The translations under genes and the position numbers were made by a program. From assembly GCA_027924645.1 (NCBI GenBank), contig BSBN01000860.1, positions 682,001 through 746,000 on the forward strand: a DNA stretch of 64,000 bases, read 5' to 3'. Positions 1 to 10,702 of the stretch are shown in pieces. This DNA is from Cunninghamia lanceolata. Lineage: Eukaryota > Streptophyta > Pinopsida > Cupressales > Cupressaceae. The notes under the pieces are model-generated. The model made no database searches and had not been told where the DNA came from. It saw only the letters and a program-made list of their open reading frames with translations. Within the stretch, counting starts at the first letter, position 1; each line of letters begins with the position of its first letter.

Positions 1-222
1 AATTAGGGTTTGAACAAAAATAAAAGGGTTCTTTTGTTCATCATTTACACATTTGCATTTGATAAGAAGAAAGAAAGAGCTCTGCAACAAGATTGCTTCA
101 ACTCTCTCAAGGATCAACCGCATAATTCAATTCAACCAGCAATCTTCAGCTCTTATCGTGAACCCTAGAAGCATAAAAGGTATTTTTTGCTCTTGAATAT
201 CTCTCTCTGAATTCTTTGAAAG

Positions 223-3200
223 ATGGCTGCTCCAAATGTTGTTAAGATCACTAATAGACCATGCCTTAAGTTCAAGAAACATCCTTACAAATCCCTAGAA
301 GTTGATCCCCTAGGCGCATTCGCTAGCATTTTGCATGGGGTCCTACACATAAAAGATGTTAGGGTATATATTCATGCCAACGTTGAGGAATTTGGGGAAT
401 CCAAGCTGATGGATATCTATCACATGGAATTAATAGATGAAACATTTGAACTTAAACCCCAATACAAGGCCATCCGGGATAAGCATTTTGGACATTGCAT
501 CCATTTCCCTTATTTTGTAGAAGATGAATGGGTCTGGTATGTTCTGAGCAAAATACATGACAACTTCATGTGGTTGATGAGGCCATTTAAGATCACAAAA
601 GATGCCATTAGGGTGGTAACTGGATTGCACTCATCCGGTGGGTTACCTGCTCTCAAATCAGTCAAAAATCAAACTGTAAGTGAGGCTACTAGATCAAAAT
701 TTGATAAAAGAGTAATGACAATTGAGGATATCATAGATCTGGATATCAAATTTGCTTCTATGATAATTGGTTATAAAATATATCACTCCAGCAGGAGAAT
801 TCTATATCCGGAACAACAATATACACTACATATTAGATGCTAAGGGAAAATGTTGATTATGATCTTTGTGAGCTTCTCCTGAACCAACTATTAGAGAATT
901 TGTAGAAAATAAAGAAGGATAAAAAGAATTCTTTTAAGTACGGTGGCTTGATACTATGTTTATTCTTTTACTATATGAATGAGCTACCTAGATCCAGTGG
1001 TTGGATATGGAAAAATGACAGACCAGTTTCCATACAAATAAGAGATTATATGTATAGGCTTAGTGATGCCAAGGCTCAAAGGATAGCTCTCTAGGGATAC
1101 TTCAAGAATTGCCAAGGCATGATGTAGGCTAGATAGAGAATTCCCCAATCTCTAGTTGAAAAATACAAGGATACAGTGTGCTTCATGGTAGACACTGATC
1201 AATGCCTAATGGAGGAAGTGGAACATAGAATAGCCTGGATTATGCCAATGGGCTATGAGGTGGATGAGAAAATTCTAGAACTACATGTTCAACACCTACT
1301 AAGTCAACCAAAGGACCCTGAGGCAGAAAGGTTTGGAACCTTCCAAGACTTGAGTGTAAAAGTTCATGTTGAACTAAGATAGCCTGAGATCAAGAGAAAA
1401 GTAAGAAGGGAAGTAGAAGAAGTTGCCAAGAGATATGGGATATCAAAGGAGGTAGTTGATGCCAACACAGAGAAGATAGAAAGGGTAGAAAAAGAAAGTG
1501 CTCTGGTGCAAGCCCCCTCCTGGACTAGATCCTCAAAGAGCTCTGCACCTGCCACTACTAAGAGCCCAAAAGGCTCAAAACCAGAAGCAAACATCTAAAA
1601 AAGGAGAAAAGAGAACAAAGACAAAGGCTACAAGGTCATACATAAGTCAAAAGGATGATGAAGAGATAGAGACTGATGGGGAGGTCAAGAAAATGAAGAA
1701 GAAAAAGAAAACATCCATGAAATCCTCTGCTGATAAACATACAAAAGAAAAGGTAGAAGAATTTATTGAAAGGCCTACTTTCTCCATTGATGATGTCATT
1801 AAGGCAGTCACTGTGGATGGAAATCTGCAACCAATGACAGAATTCTATGATGAACGTAGTGAAGCTGACAAGAAGATCTTGTAAGATGCTACAGTCAGGT
1901 ATCTAAACATCTATAATAAAGCATTCATTGAAATCATATCTCTAATTCCCAAAAGCCTAGAGAAGGAACTTGAAATGAGAAAGAACAATGCTAAGGCAAA
2001 GGACCTAGAGATCCAGGATTAGATAGCTATTCAACTCTATCCTTCCATCACTCCAAAACAAATGAACATGATATTCAAGGATTGCGAGAATGAGTTCTGG
2101 AGCAAAGCCAGAATGAATAAGCTTATGCTCAGAGAAACTAATTAGGTGGCAAAAGAGACTAAAGACATCCTCTGGAAGGCATACAAAAGATTCAATCTTC
2201 CTATTATAGAGGACATAAGTGATGAACCTTTTGCCATGGATGTCGAAGGATCAAGTGCATCAAAGGAAGATTCTACTGAGAAAATTGCAGGAGAGTCAAA
2301 GGAGATAGGTGAGGAGAAGACTAAGGGCTTGGATTCCTCTGTTTTGGAAGAGGAAGTCCATGAAGAAGTAAACATCTCTCTTCCAAATCCCCCAGCAAAC
2401 TCTAGAACTAAAGGAGAACCAAGAAAAGAGGAGAAAGCAAGTCAAGAAGAGGAGAAAAAGGGAAGAGAAGAAGAACAAATACAGAAGATCTCTATTGACA
2501 CCTCTGAGGCTGCAAGATGAAAGAAGTCTCTGGCAAGAGACACTGTAGAAGTAGTGAACAATTTCTTGACCAAGGAAATAATGGAGATTGATGAACCAGA
2601 ACTGTTCCATGTACCATTCAATTTTGATTCCCTCTCCCCGGTTCAGACAATGAAGATAGCATCCTTTGCCCAAGCAAAGGTAAAAGAAAAACTTCTGAAG
2701 TCTCACATGGAAGATTGTGAGCTGATAGAGATTGCTTCTGGAATGTTGGAGAAGATCATGCCATCCTTTCAAAAGGATCCTTCGGCCTCTCCATCTGGTA
2801 CTCTTAAATATCTGATAAACTCTATCAATACTCAGTTTGATTCCTTAGAAAAGGCGGTAGAAGAAAAGGTCTGGAAAGAATTTTTGGGAAAGAAATTCTC
2901 TGAGGTGTAGGGACTTATAACAAATGATAGGAGAAATTTGGATATTGGGATAAAGAGCTTATAAAATGCTCTTAAAGATGGTGGAGATTTAAATACAAAT
3001 TTTGTCTATCTTGCTCCACCGTGACATCAGACATTGCCAAGAAGGTGGAAGAACAAGAGAGCAAACTATCAAGTTTATCTCAAAATTTTGATCCTCTCAC
3101 CTCTTCCATAATGAATCAAGAGTGTCAGACTATTGCCACTATAAATGAAATAAAGAGGCTTGAAAAGGAGAAGAAGAATAGAATAAGTAGGCTAAGTGAA

Positions 3201-3260
3201 CTAAGAGGGATAATTATCCCCAAGTTAGAGGCAATGCATGAAGCCCTAACTGATGCTTAG
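223..3260 (+). pseudogene. Large unrecognised element-A protein gene, broken
   Basis: Translation starts at 223 (MAAPNVVKITNRP) and is open to 843. The reading frame then shifts (resuming at 837 in another frame), again near 1500 and near 3020. In-frame stops occur at many points, among them 1380, 1882, 2518, 2908 and 3258. Pieces read end to end give roughly 1000 residues: a globular N-terminal part with many aromatics (to about residue 330), then a Lys/Glu-rich low-complexity middle with poly-lysine (near 1690-1720), acidic stretches (2230-2500), and a C-terminal coiled-coil-like part (3021-3257). I do not recognise the family and see no zinc knuckle, protease or polymerase motif. Position inside the LTR element argues for a gag-like or accessory role, which is inference. 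Nearly all stops are explainable by C-to-T or G-to-A changes. Confidence 0.6.
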
Positions 3261-3662
3261 ACTACAGCTTGAACTAGTGATCTAGTAGACTTAAAGAGGG
3301 AAGAAGCTTTTGCATTTTTGTTAAGTGGTCACATCTCAATTTTGGACAGGATGAAGCAGAGTTGGGCAATAGAATTTGTCTAGTTGAAAACCACTTTTGC
3401 GGATATACTTAAGTATATGTAAGTATAACTTGTAAATATACTTATGCAGCTATGTATAGGTTAAATTTTCCAAATTTTGGTGTGTGGATTCCGCCCTTTG
3501 CCATTGATGTCAAAGGGGGAGTGAGGAGCAGTGCAAAATGTGGAATCTATCTAAGGAGGAGCTCCGGAAAAGTGTACATAAGAACAGAGCATCAGCCAAT
3601 GGGGAGTGTGGTGTGACAGTCATTTTTCACTAAGTGTTGCCATCAATGCCAAAGGGGGAGAT
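3261..3662 (+). other. Untranslated 3' region of element A with hairpin and polypurine tracts
   Basis: No coding is visible. At 3494-3521 a CCCTTTG arm and a CAAAGGG arm flank a 10-base loop and run into GGGAG. The same 28 bases occur identically on the minus strand of the element at 56097-63367. A second copy-like tract at about 3638-3662 (AAAGGGGGAGAT) directly precedes the LTR and is the likely plus-strand primer for reverse transcription. Confidence 0.7.
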
Positions 3663-4775
3663 TGTTGGCAAGAGACACTGTGTGGCTTCATTATTGTTGT
3701 CATTGATAGCAACAAAGTTTATCCCACACATCCGTAGCACATAATAGGTCTTTATCAGAAGTTAGATTGAAGAGTGTTTTGGTCTGGTGAACAAGAACAG
3801 AGCATGCAGCAAGGTCTGACAATCAGGTCCAGATCTCTCAAAGGATGTGTCTCAGAAAAGTGAGGGCATGGGGAAGTCAAGAGGAGTACCATGACTACCA
3901 CATTCCAGAGATTGAGCCTTTGGTGATGAAAGAGTGAAAAGATATGAGCACCTAAGTAATGGGTTTCAGACAGGCAGAGCAGACTGAGCAAGAACTAACC
4001 AACAGAGCATCAGACCTTAATCCAGATGAGGAATTGATAGTGATCAAGCTTCTTGATAGATCATTCATGGTTGGCTGACATGATTGATGAATTCTATAAC
4101 TATCTCTTTGATACACATCACTTAGTAAGCAAAGATTTAGCCAACATACTAGAGTTTGAGAAAATCTTGAGTATTCTGGATGCCAACTAGAAAGATGTTG
4201 AAATCCTTGGTACGGATATATATACCAGATGGATTTTGATGTGAAGGTGTGTGGATTGAAATTGCATGTGAAGAAAAGTAGAGAGCAGTGTGGAAGTAGC
4301 TATACAAATCCGGTATGTGATAGAACAACAACACTAAGCAAAGGAAGAATGAAGTGCAGCATATCAGTATATTGAGCCTAACCAGAACTGAACCTCAACA
4401 TGTGTGGATGCCCCTGATCAGTTCAAACACCTAGTTACTTTCTATATACCTTGTAGATATTGAGTCTCTTGTAAGCAGTGAGTCTCTTGTGAGTAGTGTG
4501 CTCAGGTAGTGAGCCCTAATTAGCAAGTGCCATTTTGTACTTCTATTCTTTTAAGAGAGAATACAATCTTGGGTTAGTCACCCCGTGGTTTTTCTCTTAA
4601 CAGGGTTTTCCACGTAAAAATCCTTGTGTTATATGTGTTGATTTCATTTCTAGTCTCATATTCATTTATGATTATATGTTTTGATACTGCACTATTGCTA
4701 AAGAAGAAAAGAAAGTTCAGAAATATAAGATAACTGATTCACTCCCCCTCTCAGTTATCTGCATTGTTTCCAACA
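3663..4775 (+). repeat. 3' LTR of element A (1113 bp)
   Basis: The LTR begins TGTTGG and ends CCAACA, a 6-bp terminal inverted repeat, and lies directly after the polypurine tract. Its last about 240 bp (from the 4550s, with the stretch GGGTTAGTCACCCC and a 'CACTCCCCCTCTCAG' run near the end) resemble the reverse complement of the LTRs at 56097-57456 and 62005-63367. The 5' partner LTR is outside the window. Confidence 0.8.
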
Positions 4776-4959
4776 TTTTAGTCAACAACATTTTTGGAAG
4801 TCTAATTAGAAGGGGAATGGGAGAACTCTCCCATTTTCTCAAGTTAGAACTACCCCAAATCTATCTATTATCCTACATCTAGCTCCATCAACGTGGAAAT
4901 CAAAATCCTAATTTTACCAATAGTGGTTACCTTTCAGTTGTCGGAGCCACATAAGGTCT

Positions 4960-5987
4960 CTCTGCATGCAATGATATTGGTGTGGCAATATCCCACTCTC
5001 CAAGAGGGATAAGGGAATGATGTTGACCATGGCCCCATCATACATGAGGATCCTCTTAAATCAATTATCATAGATCCATACTTGTAAATATAGGTTGAGG
5101 GGTCTCCTCTTCTAGCTAGCTCAACCTTTGTAGGGATTTTCTTGAGGTTTTAAAAGAAACCTAGATCATGTAACTTAGTGTTAGGTGGGATCAAATTAGG
5201 TCGACTTGGTTGATAGGATCTTTTGGGGGTGGTGTTATATGGTTTACATATTTCAATTCAATGGCCTCTAGAAGGGATACATGGTATGATGAGGATTTTC
5301 TCTCAATGAACAAGATTTTTGTGAACATCTTTTTGAGATCATCCACCAAGTTTCAAGGACCAATAGAATTAGGAGTGGGGTCAACCATGGAGACTGCATG
5401 CATGGGATACTCCACTTTTGGAGATGCCCAAGGTTGTTGGTTTTCATCATTTTGAACTAATTCAACTAATCACAACATTTTGGTCTCTCCCTTTATCTCC
5501 ATTTGAGGGGTGTTAGATCCTTCTAGGTGAGAGGCGACTATTGATCTAGGTGTAGAGAGATTAGGATGATTGGGATGATTCAAAGTGTTCTTGTGCTTAC
5601 ATGGTGGGAAGTGGTTTTGGTAGATCCACAAATTGGAGTTTTGAGTGGTGATGGGCTATAGGAAATTATGGTTCGGGGTGTCCTAGAGATGATTATACAA
5701 CCATGAATAAGTGTTTTTCTTTTGATAATTATACGTCCATCAATTCTCAAAATGCACTCAAAAGATTCCTTGTAAGATTTATATGGGAGATTTTGAACCT
5801 CCTCTTGTGTGTCCCTATTTAGGGCATGCAAGAAAAGATCACAAAGATCCATGTGGTCCATGTGTGGCACACTAGTTGAAGAGTAAAGCATTAGTCTCCA
5901 CCTAGTTATGAAATGGGCCACTAACTCATTTGGGTCATATTTGACACTAGGGAATTCTCTAATTGGACTTTTAACTAGCTTATTCAT
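4960..5987 (-). pseudogene. Ty3/gypsy-like gag and protease remnant
   Basis: The best-preserved part is 5580-5987, whose conceptual product has a retrotransposon gag signature: a 'NELVAHFITRW' segment followed by 'DLCDLFLHALN' about 25 residues on, which matches the F-x-R-W and L-F-x-x-L spacing of plant gag proteins. Farther downstream on the same strand, around 4990-5050, a short 'YDGAMVNIIPLSLLESG' segment resembles a retroviral-type aspartic protease flap and active-site region in which the DSG/DGG triad is altered. Many stops and shifts separate these parts. It sits immediately after element A and is unrelated to it in strand and type. Assignment to Ty3/gypsy rests on these short similarities only. 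Confidence 0.5.
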
Positions 5988-6179
5988 GTCAAAGAAAGTA
6001 ACAAACTAAAAAACTAGCATTTTGTATGTAATTTTATCAATTTGCAATAAATAATAACTTAATCAATTTGCATTAGTTAGTTTTTCATAACTTCTATGCA
6101 CAATAAAAAGAGCTCCCCTTAGCTTCAAGAAATATAAATATTATATACTGACAAGGCCAAGCACGTGAACGTGGAAGCT

Positions 6180-6670
6180 CATGTGGCCTCACTTAAGACC
6201 TAAAACACATGTATTCTAGTTCTATGTAGGACACCTAAGACACATATTGTATAGACACCTAGATTATAACATTCTACCTAAGACACAGGCTCTAGACAAC
6301 TATTACATGGTAGACTTAGTTGACATATCTAGTATCTACTTAAGCCACCTAGATTAAATTAAAACCTTATTCTAGTCTCTAGACAAGCAGTTGATATATA
6401 TAGTATGTACCTAAGATGTGCCTAGATTCCATAATATATCTCTAGACAGGAGTTGATATATAGCATCTACCCAAGACACCTAGATTAAATTAAATGCCTT
6501 TTTTCTAGTCTTTATCTACCTAGTTATAGAATACCTAAGACACAGATAGAGACATAGGTACTATATAATTAGAACCCAAGACACCTAGAGACACCTAGAT
6601 TTTATACAATGTTATTCTCTAAGTCTAGATCATCTAAGATTTTATACTTGACACCTAGAAGTTGAAGACT
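6180..6670. repeat. Degenerate short-motif repeat field
   Basis: The stretch contains a dozen or more variants of ACACCTAGA and CCTAAGACAC at irregular spacing, with TCTAGACA variants between them. There is no open reading frame. The motif density looks like a decayed minisatellite. Confidence 0.55.
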
Positions 6671-7082
6671 CTAGATATGAAACATGTGTAGAGATCATGC
6701 CTGTGCAACAAGAAACAATAGATTTGAATCCTTATAACACTACATGTGAAAAATTGCAGAAACAAATATAGAGTTCAGGGCATGATGAAACATATATAAA
6801 AAATTAGAAGGTCTCTAGAGATCATTTTATTTAAAGATAGAATTTGTTAAGAAGTTCCATTGAAATTATAATGAAAGGAAAGAACTATTGAAGCATAAAT
6901 TAAAATAATTAATAGTATAGGTCTAGTGAATACCTAAAATAAAGTGTAAGTGAAATTTAACATAGGTTCTATGTTTCTAGCCTCTATTATGACTGCAAAA
7001 AACATCTCCTTCACCATGTAATGTATTGTAAAAATGTTAGAATGTATCATAATCTTTAAAAGAGAATTAGGAATATTAATAT
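6671..7082. other. No gene seen
   Basis: AT-rich sequence with no recognisable coding, repeat or RNA feature. Confidence 0.5.
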
Positions 7083-7650
7083 GAAGGCTTAAGGGGAGAT
7101 GCAATCAATTAGGGAAATGACAGTTTACCTAACTTATGGAATATATCTAGGGGATGGCTTAAGGGGAGTTAAGAGGATGGATTAAAATGGGAGTTAAGAG
7201 GATGGATTAAGGGGAGATGGAATCAACTGTAGTATTTAAATGGTAAGGGTACATGCACTAACTTATATCATTTAGCTAGGGGACAACTTAAGCGGAGTTA
7301 AGAGGATGTCTTAAGGGGAGATGGTCCAATCAACTATAGTATTTTTTGTAAGGGTACATGTACTAACTTATATAATTTAGCTAGGGGATGGCTTAAGGGG
7401 AGTTAAGAGAATCTCTTAAGGGGAGATGGTCCAATCAACTATAGTATTTTTGGTAAGGGTACCTACACTAACTTATATCATTTAGCTCGGGGATGGCTTA
7501 AGGGGAGTTAAAAGAATGTCTTAAGGGGAGATGCAATCAATTATGGGATATGAGTTACCTAACTTATGGAACATAAGTAAGGGATGTCTTAATGGGACTT
7601 AAGAGGATGGCTTAAGGGGAGATGAAATCAATTAGTTAAGTTATCAATCA
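7083..7650. repeat. Tandem array, about 105-bp unit, five copies
   Basis: Units start at about 7134, 7263, 7368, 7473 and 7564. Two successive units are exactly 105 bp long; the first is longer (129 bp) because a 'GGAGTTAAGAGGATGGATTA' segment is itself doubled, and the fourth is shorter (91 bp). Each unit carries 'CTTAAGGGGAG' twice. The array ends 80 bp from the 3' end of transposase copy T1. Confidence 0.85.
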
Positions 7651-7730
7651 TATTAAATCCTAAACTCACATCCTAGACAAGGATGAAAAGTTTAAAAATT
7701 TCTACATACCTGTTACTCATTTAAAAATAT

Positions 7731-9121
7731 TTACTCCATTGTACCATCTGCATCCTCTCTTTTTTGTATTGCATTTATGATTGCCTCATGCTCTTCCATA
7801 GAAAGTATCCATAATTCATTTGTGACAGGTTTCCCTTTATATCTCACTAATTGTATATTTGTTGCCACAATCAGATGCGAGTAGTGCAAAATTTTCTTGT
7901 CTTTCATAATCTTCAAATGTAGGTATACCATTCCTCCTTATCAAATATTTACGTAGCCAACTGCCAGTAACAACCACAAAACCTGTTGGACACTCAAAGT
8001 TATCATCATCTACTCTAGGTTGTAACAACTTATATTTTTTCTCAACAGACCGAGCTAGCCAATACTCTGTTTCCTCTTCATTATCCTCGGGTGCAACAAC
8101 AACATACACATGTCCTGCAAAAACATTTTAAATTCAATAAATAAAAAAAATACACATACATACATATGTACAATGAAATATATATTTCCAAAAAATGTAT
8201 CGAAAAGAAATATTGAATGAATTTGTACCTTCTTGTACGAGGTTTGAAATATGGTCATAGTCATCTGATGCTTGCAAATGATTTTCCTCCTCAAATGTTA
8301 TCGCATTTTGATCATGTATTTGTAGAGGTGTTAAGGAATTTTGTTGCGATTCTTCAACCCAATTTGTATTTTCACATGCTTACCACTCACTTGCGATACA
8401 AAACTGACAAAAACATGTGAGCTCCCTAATCCATAGAGTCCATGTGCTTGCATTTGAACTTAAATGAATGCCATTTTGTTCATCCACTAATTGTATCACA
8501 ATCAAATTAGGGAGGAATGCTTTCTTCTTCAACCAACCAAAAAAGCTATTGAACTTTAGAGTTCTCACTTGATCCTATAGTTAATTTTGCATTACACCAA
8601 TCCACAATTGCACATGCATCTTGAAACTTTGTGGCATCATGAAATTTTAGTTTCTCCCTAGTAAGAGCCCTTTTCACACATGCTCTAGCCCCATCATGTT
8701 CTCCTTTACCATGTCCAGCTTCAAAGAAACTCTAAATATGTTAGATATTGTTTTCTTTATGGACCCTACTTAACCACAAAAATATTCAAAAAATTTTGAA
8801 TTGTCCTGTACAATTGTTTGACCATGTGAAATGTTGTGTCATTTGGATTTGTCTTTCTTTTAAGTTGTAAAATACTTTGAAACAATATTACACAAACTCT
8901 GATAAATATAATCAGTTATCACTCACATAGAAATAATACTCTCTCAAAATTTTCCTATCATCTTCTGTACTGTCAACTGCATGTCTGTATATAATATGAA
9001 CAAACATGGCCACCTGTACTGAGTTATAATATTGTGATTGAATCTCTTCTTGTGGAGCAAGTGTATAGTTTTCTACAAAGTCAACCACTAAAAGTATAGT
9101 TCCAATAGGAAATGTGTTCTG
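7731..9121 (-). pseudogene. Transposase-like gene copy T1, C-terminal half
   Basis: Reading the minus strand from 9121, the product begins at a 'VVDFVENY' motif (about 9080), continues through 'EIQSQYYNSVQVAMFV', 'WSNNCTGQFK', 'AGHGKGEHDG' (about 8695) and ends with 'KILHYSHLIVATNI' and a stop at 7731. The same motifs in the same order occur in T3 (15700-18834), so both are one family. An intron with GT-AG ends (8115-8228) fits between 'SNLVQEG' and 'HVYVVVAPEDN'; three other T3 introns are absent here. Stops and shifts break the frame. The motif set VDFxENY, C-x-GQFK and HGKG-x-x-D resembles transposase-like proteins I remember from animal and oomycete genomes; I cannot name the superfamily. 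The N-terminal half is missing, and homology to T3 stops sharply at about 9121. Confidence 0.75.
8115..8228 (-). other. Intron in T1 (114 bp)
   Basis: On the minus strand the sequence reads AAG|GTACAAAT at the donor and TTTTTGCAG|GACATG at the acceptor. Removing it joins two coding parts that align with T3 on both sides of the T3 intron at 18349-18469, so this intron position is shared by the two copies. Confidence 0.65.
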
Positions 9122-10024
9122 GGTAAGTGCAAGAAGATGAGTTCACTTTTTGGCCAAAAAGTGGACATGTTTTCCCTATTTTTTAAATTTTGTCGTACTT
9201 AGAGTGACAATTTGAAGAATTTGCACATAACATATTAAGATGATGAGATATTAAGATGATGTAAAAATAAGAAATGTAGAATTTTGTTTCTAATTTTCAA
9301 ATATGTAATTTTTTCTAATACCCAGATGATGCAAGTTAGGTTTTTATTAGATGTAAAAAAATAGCTTTTTAAAAGTCCCCTGTTTTTTGTAAAAGCATGC
9401 ATGTGTACAACCAACATAATTTGACCTAAATTAATGTATTTTTATAATTCCATTTGTGGAAAGATTCTTAGGATATTAAATTTTAGTTAGGATATTTTTT
9501 TGTAATTTTTTGATAAATAAATTTTTTATTAATTTTTTAATGAGCCTAATTAGTGTTTTTTAAAACCCCTTGTGTACAACCAAAATAATTTGAGCTAAAC
9601 TAATCAATTCAGTTAAAAAAAAATTTATCATGTAGAGAATGATGTCTAGTTTGTTCAAACATAATTTTTTTTTCAAGAAAATTCTAAAATCAAAAGTTAT
9701 TAAAAAAATAGTAAGCTATGTTATTTTAATTTTATGAGTTAGTTTGTTTAGAAAATAATTAATAAATAAAAAATTATGCTCAATTGTAAAAAAAATTATA
9801 TATTTAAAAACTAAACTTTCATATCTATAATGGGTTTTAATTTTGTTAAAATATTCTAAAAAAAAAAATTATCAGCGACAGTGGTGATATTAGTTTTTTC
9901 TCCCATTGTTTTCATGGCTTCTTAGTTGTAGGTTGGTTGCAGGTCCAAGGCTTAGGCTTAGGTTTCCAAGCCTTTACCAATCTTAAAACCAAGGTAAACT
10001 GGTAGGTGTCACATTTGAAAAAAT
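9122..10024. other. No gene seen, strongly AT-rich
   Basis: Long A and T runs with no coding. Under the inversion proposed for T1/T2 this stretch would be part of the 5' flank of T2. Confidence 0.5.
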
Positions 10025-10148
10025 AAGAAATGGGTACCCATTTGTAAACGGGTACCCAGTCATAACGGGTGCCCGTTACAAACGGGTGCCCATTTTATTT
10101 TTCTTTTCACAAAACGGGTACTTGTTTTAAAATAGGTACCCATTTCTT
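10025..10148. repeat. Inverted repeat built from GGGTACCC motifs
   Basis: The arms AAGAAATGGGTACCCATTT (10025-10043) and its near reverse complement (10130-10148) match at 18 of 19 positions with an 86-bp spacer. The spacer holds four more variants of AACGGGTRCCC. The block lies about 550 bp upstream of the T2 start. Confidence 0.8.
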
Positions 10149-10234
10149 CTTTTTTATAATGGGTACTGTTTCTATTTTAGCTGTTATATTTTTTTTCATA
10201 AATTCATAATACGACTAAAACCTGCAACATTCCC

Positions 10235-10610
10235 TTTTACCAGTACGGTGGACAATGACATATTCAACAATTTTTTTATGTGCAAAATGTCAATTCAAGC
10301 TCTCAACATGCCACATCTTATGCAATTTTTATAAGGATTCAATCATAAGGAGAATTTTTAGATGGGTTGAAGTAGAAAATTTATTTTTTTATAAGCATTC
10401 AACTTCTTAGAGAGACATTCATTTTTACCAATACACCACCAATGACAAATTCTATGACTTTTTTATATGCAAAGTGTTAATTCGAGCTCTTAGGAGGATA
10501 TATTTTATGCAATTTTTATAGGAATTCAATCATTAAGAGAATTTTCAAATGCAATGAAGTAGGAAATCTATTTTTTAGAAGGATTCAATTTATTGGAGAG
10601 ATCAAACAAA
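10235..10610. repeat. Diverged tandem duplication, 188-bp unit
   Basis: Two units begin with TTTTACCARTAC at 10235 and 10423 and share 'TATGCAATTTTTATA' and 'GGATTCAAT' landmarks in order. They differ by roughly a quarter of positions, so the event is old. Confidence 0.65.
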
Positions 10611-10702
10611 TATCAAGCAACTATCATATTGAACAAAGGATCTATTTCTACTTGTATTCTATACATCTTTTAAGAAGAGATCCAACACATTTTGATAATC
10701 AT

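Larger units (their letters stand above)
1..4775 (+). mobile_element. Partial LTR retrotransposon, probably non-autonomous (element A)
   Basis: The element runs from before the window to the end of its 3' LTR at 4775. It shows a leader (1-222), one long broken gene (223-3260), a non-coding stretch with two purine-rich tracts (3261-3662) and a 3' LTR. No reverse transcriptase, integrase or RNase H motif is visible, so I infer a non-autonomous element. Its LTR end and its pre-LTR hairpin match the SIRE-like copia element at 56097-63367, which suggests that element type supplied the enzymes. The 5' LTR and primer-binding site lie outside the window, so the full length and TSD cannot be checked. 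Confidence 0.75.

Noticed and set aside
1..222. 5' LTR of element A at the window start
   Set aside because: It does not match the 3' LTR at 3663-4775, so it is the leader; the 5' LTR is outside the window.
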